DNA from: Hyposmocoma kahamanoa
Lineage: Eukaryota > Arthropoda > Insecta > Lepidoptera > Cosmopterigidae
Assembly: GCF_003589595.1 (NCBI RefSeq)
Contig: NW_020654810.1
Coordinates: 19,323,068-19,387,067, forward strand
Length of the DNA stretch: 64,000 nucleotides
Reading direction: 5' to 3'
Shown here: piece after piece, positions 63,301-63,472 of the stretch
Layout of the letters: every line of letters starts with the position of its first letter
How positions within the stretch are numbered: the stretch's first letter is position 1
Notes under the pieces: model-generated
Seen by the model: the letters and a program-made list of their open reading frames with translations, nothing else
Database searches by the model: none
Told to the model about the DNA's origin: nothing
Made by a program: the position numbers and the translations under genes

Positions 63301-63472
63301 CATGGTTCTTCAGCACCTTTGGTCGGATCTTTTTACACTTATTCTTTTCCTTCACAACATTTAACTCATTAACGAAGTGGTCAGGTGAACACGTTATTTC
63401 ACGTCCAGACTCAATGATATCCAATTGATTATTAACGATCGGGTTCGAATTTTGAACAACACCAGGTGCCAT
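6204..63472 (-). CDS. NOS: Nitric oxide synthase, full gene span (22 coding exons, 21 seen)
   Basis: Converts L-arginine to citrulline and nitric oxide using NADPH, O2, heme, BH4, FMN and FAD; active as a calmodulin-dependent homodimer. Seen directly: a CX4C zinc motif (Cys79/Cys84), the heme-ligand motif RCIGR (Cys165), catalytic Glu in GWYMSTEIG (about 343), a basic calmodulin helix (about 481-503), the FMN loop YATETGKSE (about 513), FAD motif RFYSIS (about 942), NADPH motif GPGTGIAPF (about 1017) and YVCGD (about 1115). Numbers after 175 assume a 32-residue missing exon. Exons 1-3 and 5-22 join in frame at consensus splice sites, giving about 1189 residues, close to other insect NOS proteins and without the long N-terminal extension seen in flies. 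The autoinhibitory FMN insert is present, so a Ca2+/calmodulin-regulated enzyme is inferred. Lepidoptera can carry more than one NOS gene; which copy this is cannot be told here. Confidence 0.96.
6581..6772 (-). CDS. NOS: NOS exon 21 (NADPH domain, about residues 1090-1153)
   Basis: Encodes [19 protein letters not shown], then [19 protein letters not shown] and [14 protein letters not shown] is the conserved nicotinamide-site motif. The leading ATG is internal, not a start. Acceptor ATTGCAG, donor GTAAGT, 192 nt. Confidence 0.97.
6859..7129 (-). CDS. NOS: NOS exon 20 (NADPH domain, about residues 1000-1089)
   Basis: Encodes [20 protein letters not shown] and [27 protein letters not shown] binds the NADPH ribose/pyrophosphate and FGCR binds the 2'-phosphate region. 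Acceptor GTTATAG, donor GTAACT, 271 nt. Confidence 0.97.
7212..7299 (-). CDS. NOS: NOS exon 19 (FAD pyrophosphate motif, about residues 971-999)
   Basis: Encodes [20 protein letters not shown] then [15 protein letters not shown] is the FAD pyrophosphate-binding motif. Acceptor CAAACAG, donor GTAGGT, 88 nt. Confidence 0.96.
7610..7820 (-). CDS. NOS: NOS exon 18 (FAD binding, about residues 900-970)
   Basis: Encodes [20 protein letters not shown], then [16 protein letters not shown], then [21 protein letters not shown] is the FAD-binding RxYS motif. Acceptor TTTTGTAG, donor GTCAGT, 211 nt, uninterrupted in this frame although other frames also stay open for parts of it. Confidence 0.97.
7894..8063 (-). 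CDS. NOS: NOS exon 17 (FAD connecting domain, about residues 844-899)
   Basis: Reads [20 protein letters not shown], then [17 protein letters not shown], then an acidic EDEDEQ run. The LDITTPP motif is the NOS connecting domain. Acceptor GATTAG, donor GTGAGT, 170 nt. Confidence 0.97.
8152..8305 (-). CDS. NOS: NOS exon 16 (FAD domain, about residues 792-843)
   Basis: Encodes [20 protein letters not shown], the PGDHVGI motif common to NOS and cytochrome P450 reductase FAD domains. Acceptor TTTTCAG of the GC-AG intron, donor GTAAGA, 154 nt. Confidence 0.97.
8448..8661 (-). mobile_element. tRNA-derived SINE in NOS intron 15
   Basis: On the minus strand it begins GCCTCCGTAGCCGAACGGAT (A-box-like) and has a perfect B box GGTTCGATTCC, then a body ending in a GTTATTATTATTATT tail. 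Near-identical copies lie at 41630-41853 and 56087-56301. It fills nearly half of the 483-bp GC-AG intron. Confidence 0.85.
8789..9037 (-). CDS. NOS: NOS exon 15 (FMN-FAD linker, about residues 709-791), GC donor
   Basis: Starts [20 protein letters not shown] and ends [10 protein letters not shown]. Acceptor TTGGTTAG. The only donor that keeps phase with exon 16 is AAG|GCAAGT at 8788-8783, a GC-AG intron with otherwise perfect consensus. The next in-phase option would read on to a stop in the intron. 249 nt, phase 0 to 0. Confidence 0.95.
9236..9465 (-). CDS. NOS: NOS exon 14 (FMN domain, about residues 633-708)
   Basis: Encodes [20 protein letters not shown], then [18 protein letters not shown] and [10 protein letters not shown], the third FMN loop and end of the flavodoxin fold. 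Acceptor GTTGTAG, donor GTAAGT, 230 nt. Confidence 0.97.
9679..9791 (-). CDS. NOS: NOS exon 13 (FMN autoinhibitory insert, about residues 595-632)
   Basis: Encodes [19 protein letters not shown], then NLSRLESLK, a polar, Asn/Lys-rich loop lying between FMN subdomains where constitutive NOS enzymes carry their autoinhibitory element. Acceptor TATTTCAG, donor GTTTGT, 113 nt. Its presence supports Ca2+/calmodulin control (family knowledge). Confidence 0.93.
9934..9995 (-). CDS. NOS: NOS exon 12 (FMN domain, about residues 574-594)
   Basis: Short 62-nt exon, [20 protein letters not shown] plus two bases of Ser. Acceptor TGTTTTAG, donor GTAAAC. It opens the insert that in Ca2+-dependent NOS isoforms acts as an autoinhibitory loop. 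Confidence 0.93.
10955..11059 (-). CDS. NOS: NOS exon 11 (FMN domain, about residues 539-573)
   Basis: Encodes [10 protein letters not shown] and [19 protein letters not shown], the second FMN-binding loop. Acceptor TTTTTAAG, donor GTAAGT. 105 nt, phase 0 to 0. Confidence 0.96.
11148..11239. repeat. Hairpin element with perfect 22-bp arms beside NOS exon 10 donor
   Basis: Left arm 11148-11169 and right arm 11218-11239 (GTACAGTCGGTGCCCTCACT and two more bases) are exact reverse complements, and weaker pairing continues inward. The right arm begins 12 nt into the 191-bp intron after exon 10. Confidence 0.85.
11251..11490 (-). CDS. NOS: NOS exon 10 (calmodulin helix and FMN loop, about residues 459-538)
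   Basis: Links oxygenase to reductase. A basic amphipathic run ([19 protein letters not shown]) is the calmodulin-binding helix, followed by [14 protein letters not shown], the FMN phosphate loop. The exon is 240 nt and phase 0 on both sides, so its omission would keep the frame while deleting both elements. Acceptor TTATTAG, donor GTATTT (weak at +4 to +6). A SINE tail lies just upstream of the acceptor and a perfect-arm hairpin starts 12 nt into the following intron. Confidence 0.97.
11505..11645 (-). mobile_element. tRNA-derived SINE upstream of NOS exon 10 acceptor
   Basis: Minus strand: tRNA-like head with GCAGTTCAGATGATTAAGAG (A-box-like) and B box GGTTCGAGTCC, followed by a TTCAATCTTTGCATCAATGA tail that ends about 20 nt before the acceptor. 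Related tails (TTCGATCTTTGTATTAATAA) occur at 19.7, 25.9, 27.2, 53.0 and 55.6 kb. Confidence 0.75.
12508..12622 (-). CDS. NOS: NOS exon 9 (BH4/dimer segment, about residues 421-458)
   Basis: Encodes [15 protein letters not shown] and [17 protein letters not shown], the end of the oxygenase domain; the tryptophans of WIW and the FHQEM segment contact the pterin in characterised NOS. Acceptor TTGTTAG, donor GTAAGT, phase 2 to 0, 115 nt. SSS after PPM varies from the more usual SGS. Confidence 0.96.
12735..12860 (+). pseudogene. LINE ORF2 C-terminal remnant
   Basis: Plus-strand [20 protein letters not shown] is the typical C-terminal end of insect endonuclease/reverse transcriptase LINEs. Only this short end remains, within NOS intron 8 and opposite to the gene. 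Confidence 0.6.
12905..13275. mobile_element. MITE with CCTTGGTATAATAAAGCCA-type ends, interrupted by a hairpin
   Basis: The left part matches the family seen at 33888-34072 (ACCCT.TATAATAAAGCCA, then CTCTCCTGAAAAGTTGTCAT). The right end TGTGGT.TTAT.ACACCGAGG continues after a separate hairpin element at 13072-13242 inserted within it. Confidence 0.6.
13072..13242. repeat. Foldback element with 33-bp arms
   Basis: Arms 13072-13104 (CCCCTCATGGAAGAATGGCA onward) and 13210-13242 are reverse complements with one mismatch. It is inserted inside another MITE. Confidence 0.8.
13467..13944. mobile_element. hAT-like non-autonomous element with 8-bp target duplication
   Basis: 33-bp terminal inverted repeats (CATCGAGTATATAACCAGAA onward) differ at one base. 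ACTTCAAG is present on both flanks (13459-13466 and 13945-13952), an 8-bp target site duplication as made by hAT transposases. The 478-bp interior has short open frames on the minus strand with no family signature. No transposase. Confidence 0.8.
14372..14563. repeat. Foldback element with perfect 24-bp central palindrome
   Basis: 14473-14496 and 14501-14524 (core TTGCAATGATGGGAAC) are exact reverse complements around a 4-nt loop. Outer ends CAGCTGCTGTACT and CAGCTGTTGTACT also pair, so this looks like a decayed palindromic MITE. Confidence 0.65.
14742..14940 (-). repeat. Family B repeat copy
   Basis: Reverse-orientation copy of the repeat containing ATCGGTTC, GGGACCAATACTGAGGTACC-like and CCGGATTCATC(CCC)TAG motifs, in NOS intron 8. 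Not classified; an abundant lepidopteran interspersed repeat. Confidence 0.6.
15048..15300 (-). repeat. Family A repeat copy
   Basis: Contains the family A markers GCCTGGTGACAAGG, CAAAGATCTGATGGGCACTG, GTCACCCTGAGACA and TTGGCGGTAGAAATAGG. Family A is a repeat of about 280 bp present at least 13 times in this window in both orientations; I cannot assign it to a class. Confidence 0.75.
15311..15498. mobile_element. MITE with about 58-bp terminal inverted repeats
   Basis: CGGTCATTCTCGGACTAGTG at the left pairs with CGGTCACTCTCAGATTAGTA on the other strand at the right, continuing through TTCACTACCTAATT and TTTTTATTATTTAA. Length 188 bp; NOS intron 8. Confidence 0.8.
15753..15934 (-). CDS. NOS: NOS exon 8 (heme domain, about residues 360-420)
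   Basis: Reads [20 protein letters not shown], then [20 protein letters not shown]. The [10 protein letters not shown] motif is a NOS signature. Acceptor CTCAACAG, donor GTAAGT; leaves two bases (CG) that complete Arg with exon 9. 182 nt. Confidence 0.97.
16468..16642 (-). CDS. NOS: NOS exon 7 (arginine-binding glutamate, about residues 302-359)
   Basis: Encodes [18 protein letters not shown], then [20 protein letters not shown], then RNFCD. The Glu of STEIG is the residue that binds the guanidinium of L-arginine in characterised NOS enzymes. Acceptor TATTTCAG, donor GTAACA after NMLE, phase 1 to 0, 175 nt. Confidence 0.97.
16738..16935. mobile_element. MITE with AATAGTTTCATTTCCTA ends
   Basis: The left end (TTACACATGGGAAATAAAAC) and right end (AAAAATAGTTTCATTTCCTA) are inverted. 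Related copies at 21846-22040, 46836-47150 and 62826-62906. Confidence 0.6.
18153..18292 (-). CDS. NOS: NOS exon 6 (heme domain, about residues 255-301)
   Basis: Begins [10 protein letters not shown] after TTTTTTGTAG and ends VPMTHP plus two bases of a Thr codon at a GTAAGT donor. The [15 protein letters not shown] and FEIPREL segments are typical of NOS oxygenase domains. 140 nt, phase 0 to 2. Confidence 0.96.
19020..19215 (+). mobile_element. tRNA-related SINE, plus strand
   Basis: Head with GTGATCCAACTATGTG and B-box-like GCTCAATTCCCGG, then a body ending AATGAGCCCAATACC. Decayed; NOS intron 5. Confidence 0.5.
19690..19830 (-). mobile_element. tRNA-derived SINE
   Basis: B box GGTTCGAATCTGG and an upstream TTCCGTGGCTTAGTTGGTA A-box-like head on the minus strand, with the TTCGATCCTTC/TATTAATAA tail. 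An oppositely oriented relative with the same flanking CATCTATG and TAGAGATGTCGC segments lies at 53155-53425. Confidence 0.75.
19970..20081. repeat. Long AT-rich palindrome
   Basis: ATTTAAATATTTTATTGAAT and following bases pair with the reverse complement at 20030-20081; arms about 50 bp with very few mismatches around an ACTCGTGG loop. Confidence 0.8.
20470..20611 (-). CDS. NOS: NOS exon 5 (heme domain, about residues 208-254)
   Basis: Reads [10 protein letters not shown], then [15 protein letters not shown], then [10 protein letters not shown], the conserved core of the NOS heme domain. It enters with one base completing an Arg codon (acceptor ATCAG at 20612-20616) and leaves in phase 0 at a GTATGG donor. 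142 nt. The preceding exon is missing from the sequence. Confidence 0.96.
20995..21066 (-). mobile_element. tRNA-derived SINE head
   Basis: Minus strand GACCTCTTTGGTTGAGTGGC (A box) and GGTTCGATCCC (B box). Only the tRNA-like part is clear. Confidence 0.65.
21590..21747. mobile_element. GC-rich palindromic MITE
   Basis: The left end GCTAGCTTCCAAAGGCCCGT pairs with the right end GGTGGCTTCCCACGCCCCGT; both continue into ACGGGCTG. GC content is far above the surroundings. A related end occurs at 58921. Confidence 0.65.
22158..22230 (+). repeat. Fragment of SINE family also at 51030
   Basis: GTGAAGGAAAACATCGTGAT is a conserved piece of a common lepidopteran tRNA-derived SINE; its reverse complement (ATGTTTTCCTCCACCG) occurs at 51178. 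Confidence 0.5.
22462..22861. other. Assembly gap (400 N) likely hiding NOS exon 4
   Basis: A run of exactly 400 N. Exon 3 ends in phase 0 and exon 5 begins one base into a split Arg codon, so the missing coding piece must be 3n+2 nt. Known NOS proteins have about 31-32 residues here (the conserved FDxRxV...HIKYATN segment), so about 95 nt. I could not find it by eye on the minus strand between 20.6 and 45.8 kb. The bases just before the gap (22398-22461) are a GC-rich CGCGC/GCAGC stretch, which may have broken the assembly. Placement of exon 4 in this gap is inference. Confidence 0.7.
24032..24905 (-). repeat. Family A repeat, two pieces with unrelated DNA between
   Basis: 24032-24135 carries the TAATGGTAATCTACACGCCT end; 24695-24905 carries CGCAAAGATCTGAGGGGCAC through GGCGGCAGAAATAGG. 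About 560 bp of other AT-rich DNA separates them, consistent with an insertion into one copy. Confidence 0.6.
25251..25420 (+). repeat. Family B repeat copy
   Basis: CCTCAAAAGTTTGCTGATGG to CAAAATCGGTTCACAAG and CTCCTCCTTTTTTTAAAGTC. Confidence 0.6.
25745..25915. mobile_element. SINE remnant with inverted halves
   Basis: The left part has a minus-strand B box (GGTTCTAATCCAGCC). The right part has the plus-strand tail GTTCGATCTTTGTATTAATA. This could be two SINEs inserted head to head. Confidence 0.5.
26085..26370 (-). repeat. Family A repeat copy
   Basis: Nearly full-length: GTGATGGGACGAACAAGTCG to TTGGCGGCAGAAAAAGG and TCACAAGGTGCTCCTCTAC. Preceded by a (TTA)n run. Confidence 0.75.
26429..26580. 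mobile_element. MITE of the CTCCTGAAAAGTTGTCATTT family, partial
   Basis: ATAATACGAACTACATGAAA to GGTCTTATTACACCAAGGG; same family as 33888-34072. Confidence 0.55.
26650..26930 (+). repeat. Family B repeat copy
   Basis: ACCTACCTCTACAGTTTGCT through TTGTCAAGTTTTATTGAAAT, GGGACCAATACTGAGGTACC and CCTCCTCGTTTTTTGAG. Confidence 0.65.
27110..27240 (+). mobile_element. tRNA-derived SINE (or decayed tRNA)
   Basis: 27113-27178 shows TTTAGCTCAGTTGACAGAGC (A box) and GGTCAAGTCCT (B-box-like), with pairing acceptor ends CGATCTT and AGGTCG. The following GTACGATCTTCGTATTAATA tail matches the SINE family above, so a SINE is more likely than a working tRNA gene. Confidence 0.65.
27300..27690 (+). pseudogene. 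LINE ORF2 C-terminal remnant
   Basis: Frames give [16 protein letters not shown], then ECCWGC or [19 protein letters not shown], then [20 protein letters not shown] and RLHSPSI, followed by a stop. This is the C-terminal region after the RT of a lepidopteran non-LTR element, broken by one frameshift near 27440. The 3' tail contains AATAAATGAAATTTGATTTG. Confidence 0.75.
28438..28868. mobile_element. Harbinger-like non-autonomous element (TTA duplication)
   Basis: TIRs GGGCACGTTCCCATTATGTC and GGCGCGTTCCCATTATGTCG are inverted at the two ends and flanked by TTA (28435-28437, 28869-28871). The 431-bp interior carries several degenerate repeats of GTCGTTGRACGACTGTCG. No transposase frame. TTA duplication with a GG-starting TIR suggests the PIF/Harbinger superfamily. 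Confidence 0.75.
30180..30425 (+). repeat. Family B repeat copy
   Basis: AAAAGCCGACTTCAAAAATT through ATTGAAATCGGTTACCGGGA and GAAATCGGTTCACAAGG. Confidence 0.6.
30945..31123. mobile_element. GC-rich element with CCAGTTACACGACGCGAAAG end
   Basis: Ends (reverse complement) CCAGTTACACGACGCGAAAG at 31123. The interior GAATTTAAATGTTGTTGCCT is found inverted in a second copy at 32393-32614. GC content is higher than the surroundings. I cannot assign the superfamily. Confidence 0.5.
32030..32270 (+). repeat. Family A repeat copy
   Basis: Degenerate forward copy: GGTGAAATCACAGGCACTTG through TTTAAAACTCTGAGTGGCAC to CTTACCACCAGGCGCACGAC. Confidence 0.65.
32393..32614. mobile_element. Second copy of the CCAGCTACACGACGCGAAAG element, inverted
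   Basis: Starts CCAGCTACACGACGCGAAAG and contains TTGCTAGGCAACAACATTTA, the reverse complement of the 30945-31123 interior; GC-rich end near 32610. Confidence 0.5.
33888..34072. mobile_element. MITE with CCTTGGTATAATAAAGCCA ends
   Basis: Left ACCCTTGGTATAATAAAGCC and right GGCCTTATTAATCCAAGG are inverted. The interior has ATGTGGTCATAAGTCAAAAG and TCCTGAAAAGTTGACATTTT. A second, partial copy follows at 34205-34390. Relatives at 12905, 14690, 26429 and 48030-48107. Confidence 0.7.
35108..36520. repeat. Cluster of nested foldback elements
   Basis: Four partial copies of the GAGTATTACTTATTTGACAG / GTTTCGGACGGATGTCGGAC family occur at 35108-35250, 35725-35905, 36190-36320 and 36430-36520. A longer pair of arms (about 35655-35800 and 36262-36415, sharing AGGTTAAATCATAGTTCG) encloses the middle copies. 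The open frame at 35405-35716 is low-complexity, Lys- and Asn-rich, and overlaps one arm, so I do not call it a gene. Confidence 0.65.
36650..36856. mobile_element. Left half of a TIR element broken by the LTR retrotransposon
   Basis: GATCGGAATAGATAGAGTTT and onward through CTAAACTTCGAGGAACAT and AAAATGGAGACTG (36670-36735) reappear inverted at 41285-41350. With the retrotransposon removed, a palindromic element of under 400 bp with arms near 70 bp remains. Confidence 0.7.
36857..37091 (+). repeat. 5' LTR (235 bp)
   Basis: TGTAGTCTAGGCTCTACTCT ... CCCTCAGTACA. Contains AATAAAG (polyadenylation signal) at about 37006. Identical to the 3' LTR by eye. Confidence 0.93.
37265..37711 (+). CDS. Retrotransposon gag, first copy (truncated)
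   Basis: 148 codons to a TGA at 37709; likely true start at the ATG at 37319 ([20 protein letters not shown]). Gag-type motifs: [29 protein letters not shown], and [16 protein letters not shown], matching insect gypsy-group Gag (retrotrans_gag-like core). Stops early after [10 protein letters not shown] second, diverged copy of the same region follows about 200 bp downstream. Confidence 0.8.
   Translation: MLVHFVVDTGKVKKRGYTMNHTPAQKFSGLNDVEEFLGQFEAISVINNWWDGQKRYVIATYLEGPALQWYKAHFSSYTTYEIITQKLKEQFPSQVDYAQEFDYRRQRPNEPLVEYFYNLDSLATKAKIEDDVKFVKHFLKSLAPNYQF
37907..38668 (+). CDS. Retrotransposon gag, second (paralogous) copy
   Basis: 253 codons, repeating the first copy with many substitutions: [45 protein letters not shown]. 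It extends further, with a Ser/Gln/His-rich tail and a duplicated FSVDTF unit just before the stop. No CCHC zinc knuckle is visible. The tandem arrangement suggests an internal gag duplication or two gag genes captured in one element. Confidence 0.8.
   Translation: MKRTPLEILFLNQFETISVLNNWSDVQKRYVFALYLEGPALQWYRTYFSSYMTYDVIAQKLREEFPSQIDYAREFYYRRQGPNESLSSYFYSLDELATKANIQDVQFIKHFLKSLIPNFQWMLASNLYLSKEELRKTIMQVDDIFNHSYNVSRQDIELPVYCYMEHSHCWQTHSAPIIRPESKQSEYQVPRAPVVHQDTPSQGYSRAHSSGSSSGSPQRGCQQSAAEHLENLFTIDSFSVDTFSVDTFYICFY
38650..39155 (+). CDS. Retropepsin-like protease of the LTR element
   Basis: Frame with [20 protein letters not shown], then a flap-side region, then [19 protein letters not shown], the aspartic protease fold of gypsy-type Pol. 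The active-site triplet is DTN rather than DTG/DSG, which probably weakens activity. It lies in another frame from gag, just past the gag stop. The first ATG in frame is at 38832 or earlier; expression would need frameshifting. The reading frame ends near the LINE junction. Confidence 0.7.
39135..39740 (+). mobile_element. LINE 3' fragment inside the LTR element
   Basis: From [15 protein letters not shown] through [36 protein letters not shown] to a stop at 39460: the Cys/His-rich C-terminal end of a jockey-like LINE. The 3' UTR holds two copies of a TGACATTGGCAAAATCAT unit and ends in AAGAAGAAGAAGATAAA. It occupies the place where reverse transcriptase and most of integrase should be. Confidence 0.75.
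39741..39972 (+). pseudogene. Possible integrase C-terminus remnant
   Basis: [20 protein letters not shown] then [19 protein letters not shown] and KKNRIALL, ending at a stop. The [12 protein letters not shown] segment resembles the end of gypsy integrases, but the match is weak. Confidence 0.35.
40951..41185 (+). repeat. 3' LTR (235 bp)
   Basis: Same sequence as 36857-37091, preceded by the purine tract 40941-40950 and followed by GTAC. Confidence 0.93.
41190..41356. mobile_element. Right half of the TIR element broken by the LTR retrotransposon
   Basis: CAGTCTCCATTTTCTGTCTA to TACCTATTCCGATCC is the inverted partner of the left half at 36670-36735. Confidence 0.7.
41630..41853 (-). mobile_element. 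tRNA-derived SINE, same family as 8448-8661
   Basis: Minus-strand tRNA-like head with B box GGTTCGATTTCC (one-base change) and the shared body. It is more diverged than the other two copies. Confidence 0.8.
42103..42686. mobile_element. Harbinger-like non-autonomous element (TAA duplication), GC-rich
   Basis: TIRs AGCGATTAACATACTGCACC and GGCGATTATCACACTGCACC (then GCG) are inverted at the ends and flanked by TAA (42100-42102, 42687-42689). The interior has GC-rich ends and an AT-rich middle. 584 bp, no transposase. Confidence 0.75.
42925..43202 (+). repeat. Family A repeat copy
   Basis: GAAAGAGTTCGTCCTGGGTA through GGTTTTGAAGGGTAAGGGTG, AAGCTCTGAGTGGCACTGCA to ACCATCAGGCGTACGACTTG. Good full-length reference for the forward orientation. 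Confidence 0.8.
43235..43530 (+). repeat. Family B repeat copy
   Basis: AAAATCGACCTTAATAGTTC, ATTTGCCAAGTGTTATTGAA, ACCGGATTCATCCCCTAG, AAATGGGACCACTATTGAGG, GAAATCGGTTCACAAATG. A good reference for the family; it follows a family A copy directly. Confidence 0.7.
44290..44690. other. GC-rich block of unknown nature
   Basis: About 400 bp rich in CG, with repeated CCGTACGGA/TCCGTATCCG motifs and open frames on both strands (for example 44503-44685 minus) that match nothing I know. It could be a non-autonomous DNA transposon; clear terminal repeats were not found. Confidence 0.35.
45000..45247 (+). repeat. Family A repeat copy, forward, 3' of NOS exon 3
   Basis: CTTGTGAAAGGGAAGTACTG through TTTAAAGCTCTGAGTGGCAC to CACTTGGTATCAT. 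Ends about 520 bp from exon 3; an inverted copy lies on the other side. Confidence 0.75.
45767..45929 (-). CDS. NOS: NOS exon 3 (heme-ligand cysteine, residues 122-175)
   Basis: Encodes ...[15 protein letters not shown]; Cys in RCIGR is the proximal heme ligand of all NOS enzymes. Acceptor CTCAACAG at 45930-45937, donor GTAAGT at 45766-45761, ending in phase 0 after WSKLQ. 163 nt. The exon is bracketed on both sides by family A repeats in opposite orientation (45000-45247 and 46118-46370). Confidence 0.97.
46118..46370 (-). repeat. Family A repeat copy, reverse, 5' of NOS exon 3
   Basis: GGTCAAGTGACGAAACGAAC to TTGGCGGCAGAAATAGG. Contains a local tandem duplication (46218-46283) of a 31-bp unit GAGAGGCACTGCCACCGCAG plus 11 bases. 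Starts about 190 bp from exon 3. Confidence 0.75.
46836..47150. mobile_element. MITE with AATAGTTTCATTTCCTA ends
   Basis: Left TTGTTACACATAGGAAATGA and right AAAAATAGTTTCATTTCCTA are inverted. The interior holds GGTCCCGAAACGTCGG. Reference copy for the family at 16738 and 21846. Confidence 0.65.
47184..47583. other. Assembly gap (400 N) in NOS intron 2
   Basis: Exactly 400 N, the same size as the other gap, so the length is probably a placeholder. Flanking exons 2 and 3 join in phase, so no coding loss is implied. Confidence 0.95.
48293..48600 (-). repeat. Family B repeat copy
   Basis: Reverse orientation: AAACGACTTCAAAATAGGAG, GAACCGATTTTGATGACTC, GAGGGTACCTCCGTATCGGT, then AATAGATCTAATTCCAATAA. 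Confidence 0.65.
48599..48640. repeat. Perfect 19-bp inverted repeat, 4-nt loop
   Basis: ATATATAGTTGTTTATTTT and its exact reverse complement around TTAA. Confidence 0.85.
50195..50490 (+). repeat. Family A repeat copy next to NOS exon 2
   Basis: AACGAGCTCCTTGTGAAAGA through TTTCTGCCGCCAAGCAGTAA to GTCCTGTCATTTAGTATCAT. Its right end is about 50 bp inside intron 2 from the exon 2 donor. Confidence 0.75.
50539..50675 (-). CDS. NOS: NOS exon 2 (zinc-binding CX4C, residues 76-121)
   Basis: Starts [14 protein letters not shown] after a TTTACAG acceptor; Cys79 and Cys84 form the CX4C motif that in NOS dimers helps make the zinc tetrathiolate at the interface. It ends ...GQYFASIR plus two bases (phase 2) at a GTTGGT donor; the split codon completes with A of exon 3 to give Arg. 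137 nt. A family A repeat copy ends about 50 bp beyond the donor. Confidence 0.95.
51030..51285 (-). mobile_element. tRNA-derived SINE
   Basis: Minus strand B box GAGTTCGAATTCGGGC in the head (AAGCAGCGGCCGTGAGTTCG), then GGTGGAGGAAAACATCC and the CCCCAACCCGCATTGGTCC body. A common lepidopteran SINE type. Confidence 0.7.
51500..51995. mobile_element. Foldback MITE plus attached unit, inverted copy of 35.88-36.17 kb
   Basis: 51835-51990 is the palindromic MITE (TACTCGACCAAGTTAAAAGA / GAGTATTACTTATTTGATAG arms; GGACGGATGTCGGACAG end; GGGAGTAGACCCCC). 51541-51834 matches 35880-36170 in reverse orientation, including GAACCGAATTATAACGAAG-type and GGATATGTTGGTTGTTTATC stretches. Confidence 0.7.
52985..53425. 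mobile_element. Pair of tRNA-derived SINEs in opposite orientation
   Basis: 52990-53075: minus-strand B box GGTTCGAATCCGGCC with an ATCTTTGAATTAATAA tail. 53315-53400: plus-strand GTGGCATAATTGGTA (A box) and GGTTCGAATCGAG (B box). Between them is the ATAGCGACATCTCTAGCCGG segment, also found inverted at 19.87-19.96 kb. Confidence 0.7.
53880..54265 (+). repeat. Family B repeat, long subfamily
   Basis: Contains an extra internal segment (ATAGCAAAATCAACCATTAA to AATCTTCATGCGTGAACAG) shared only with 58398-58865. Ends in a (CTC)n run. Confidence 0.7.
55221..55254. repeat. Perfect 15-bp inverted repeat
   Basis: AACCTAATAATATTT and its exact reverse complement around a 4-A loop. Confidence 0.8.
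55590..55705 (-). mobile_element. tRNA-derived SINE remnant
   Basis: Minus strand B box GGTTCGAGTCAGTTG with a GTTCAATCTTTGTATCAATA tail. Confidence 0.6.
55805..56035 (+). repeat. Family B repeat copy
   Basis: CCGGATTCATCCCCTAAATT, TTAGAGGTGGAATATTTTCT, degenerate GGTGTTACTACTGTCG; runs into the SINE at 56087. Confidence 0.6.
56087..56301 (-). mobile_element. tRNA-derived SINE, same family as 8448-8661
   Basis: Head GCCTCCGTGGCCGAACGGTT and B box GGTTCGATTCC on the minus strand, with the same body and a short ATTATTGTTATTATT tail. It sits directly after a family B repeat. Confidence 0.85.
58398..58865 (+). repeat. Family B repeat, long subfamily
   Basis: Starts TAAAAAGCTAACCTGAAAAG, contains the extra internal segment shared with 53880-54265, and ends CTCCTCCTTTTTTTGAAGTC. 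Confidence 0.75.
58921..58975. repeat. End of GC-rich MITE family seen at 21590
   Basis: AAGGCTGGCTTCCCAAGGCC then GTGATGTCACGGGCCGCGTC. The other end was not identified. Confidence 0.5.
60060..60612. repeat. Two family A copies in opposite orientation
   Basis: Forward degenerate copy at 60060-60258 (GTAAAAGAGTTTTGTCCAGG) and reverse copy at 60424-60612 (AAGTGACGGGACGAACATGT to GCGGCAGAAATAGGTAAGG). Confidence 0.65.
61040..61330 (-). repeat. Family A repeat copy
   Basis: TATTAAGTGACGGGACGAAC through CACCCTGAGACATAAGTTAA to TCTTTCACAAGGAGCTCTAC. Confidence 0.75.
61653..61688. repeat. Perfect 15-bp inverted repeat, 6-nt loop
   Basis: GGTATGTACCTATTC and its exact reverse complement. Confidence 0.8.
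62310..62485 (+). repeat. Family A repeat copy, partial
   Basis: GTCTCGGTTTTGAAGAGTTA to CTTACTACCAGGTGCAC. Confidence 0.65.
62854..62897. repeat. Perfect 20-bp inverted repeat, 4-nt loop
   Basis: GTGAAACTATATTTCCGGAT and its exact reverse complement around GTAA. It looks like the collapsed ends of the AATAGTTTCATTTCC MITE family. Confidence 0.8.
63248..63472 (-). CDS. NOS: NOS exon 1 (start codon, residues 1-75)
   Basis: First coding exon. ATG at 63472-63470 sits in a good context (ACAATGG), and an in-frame TGA lies two codons upstream, so this is the first usable start. The exon is polar and rich in Asn and Lys, ending in [12 protein letters not shown], which precedes the zinc-binding segment in NOS. 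The donor GTGAGT is at 63247-63242, phase 0. The exon was placed by its position and the [16 protein letters not shown] similarity; the N-terminus is the least conserved part of the family, so confidence is lower than for the other exons. Confidence 0.82.
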
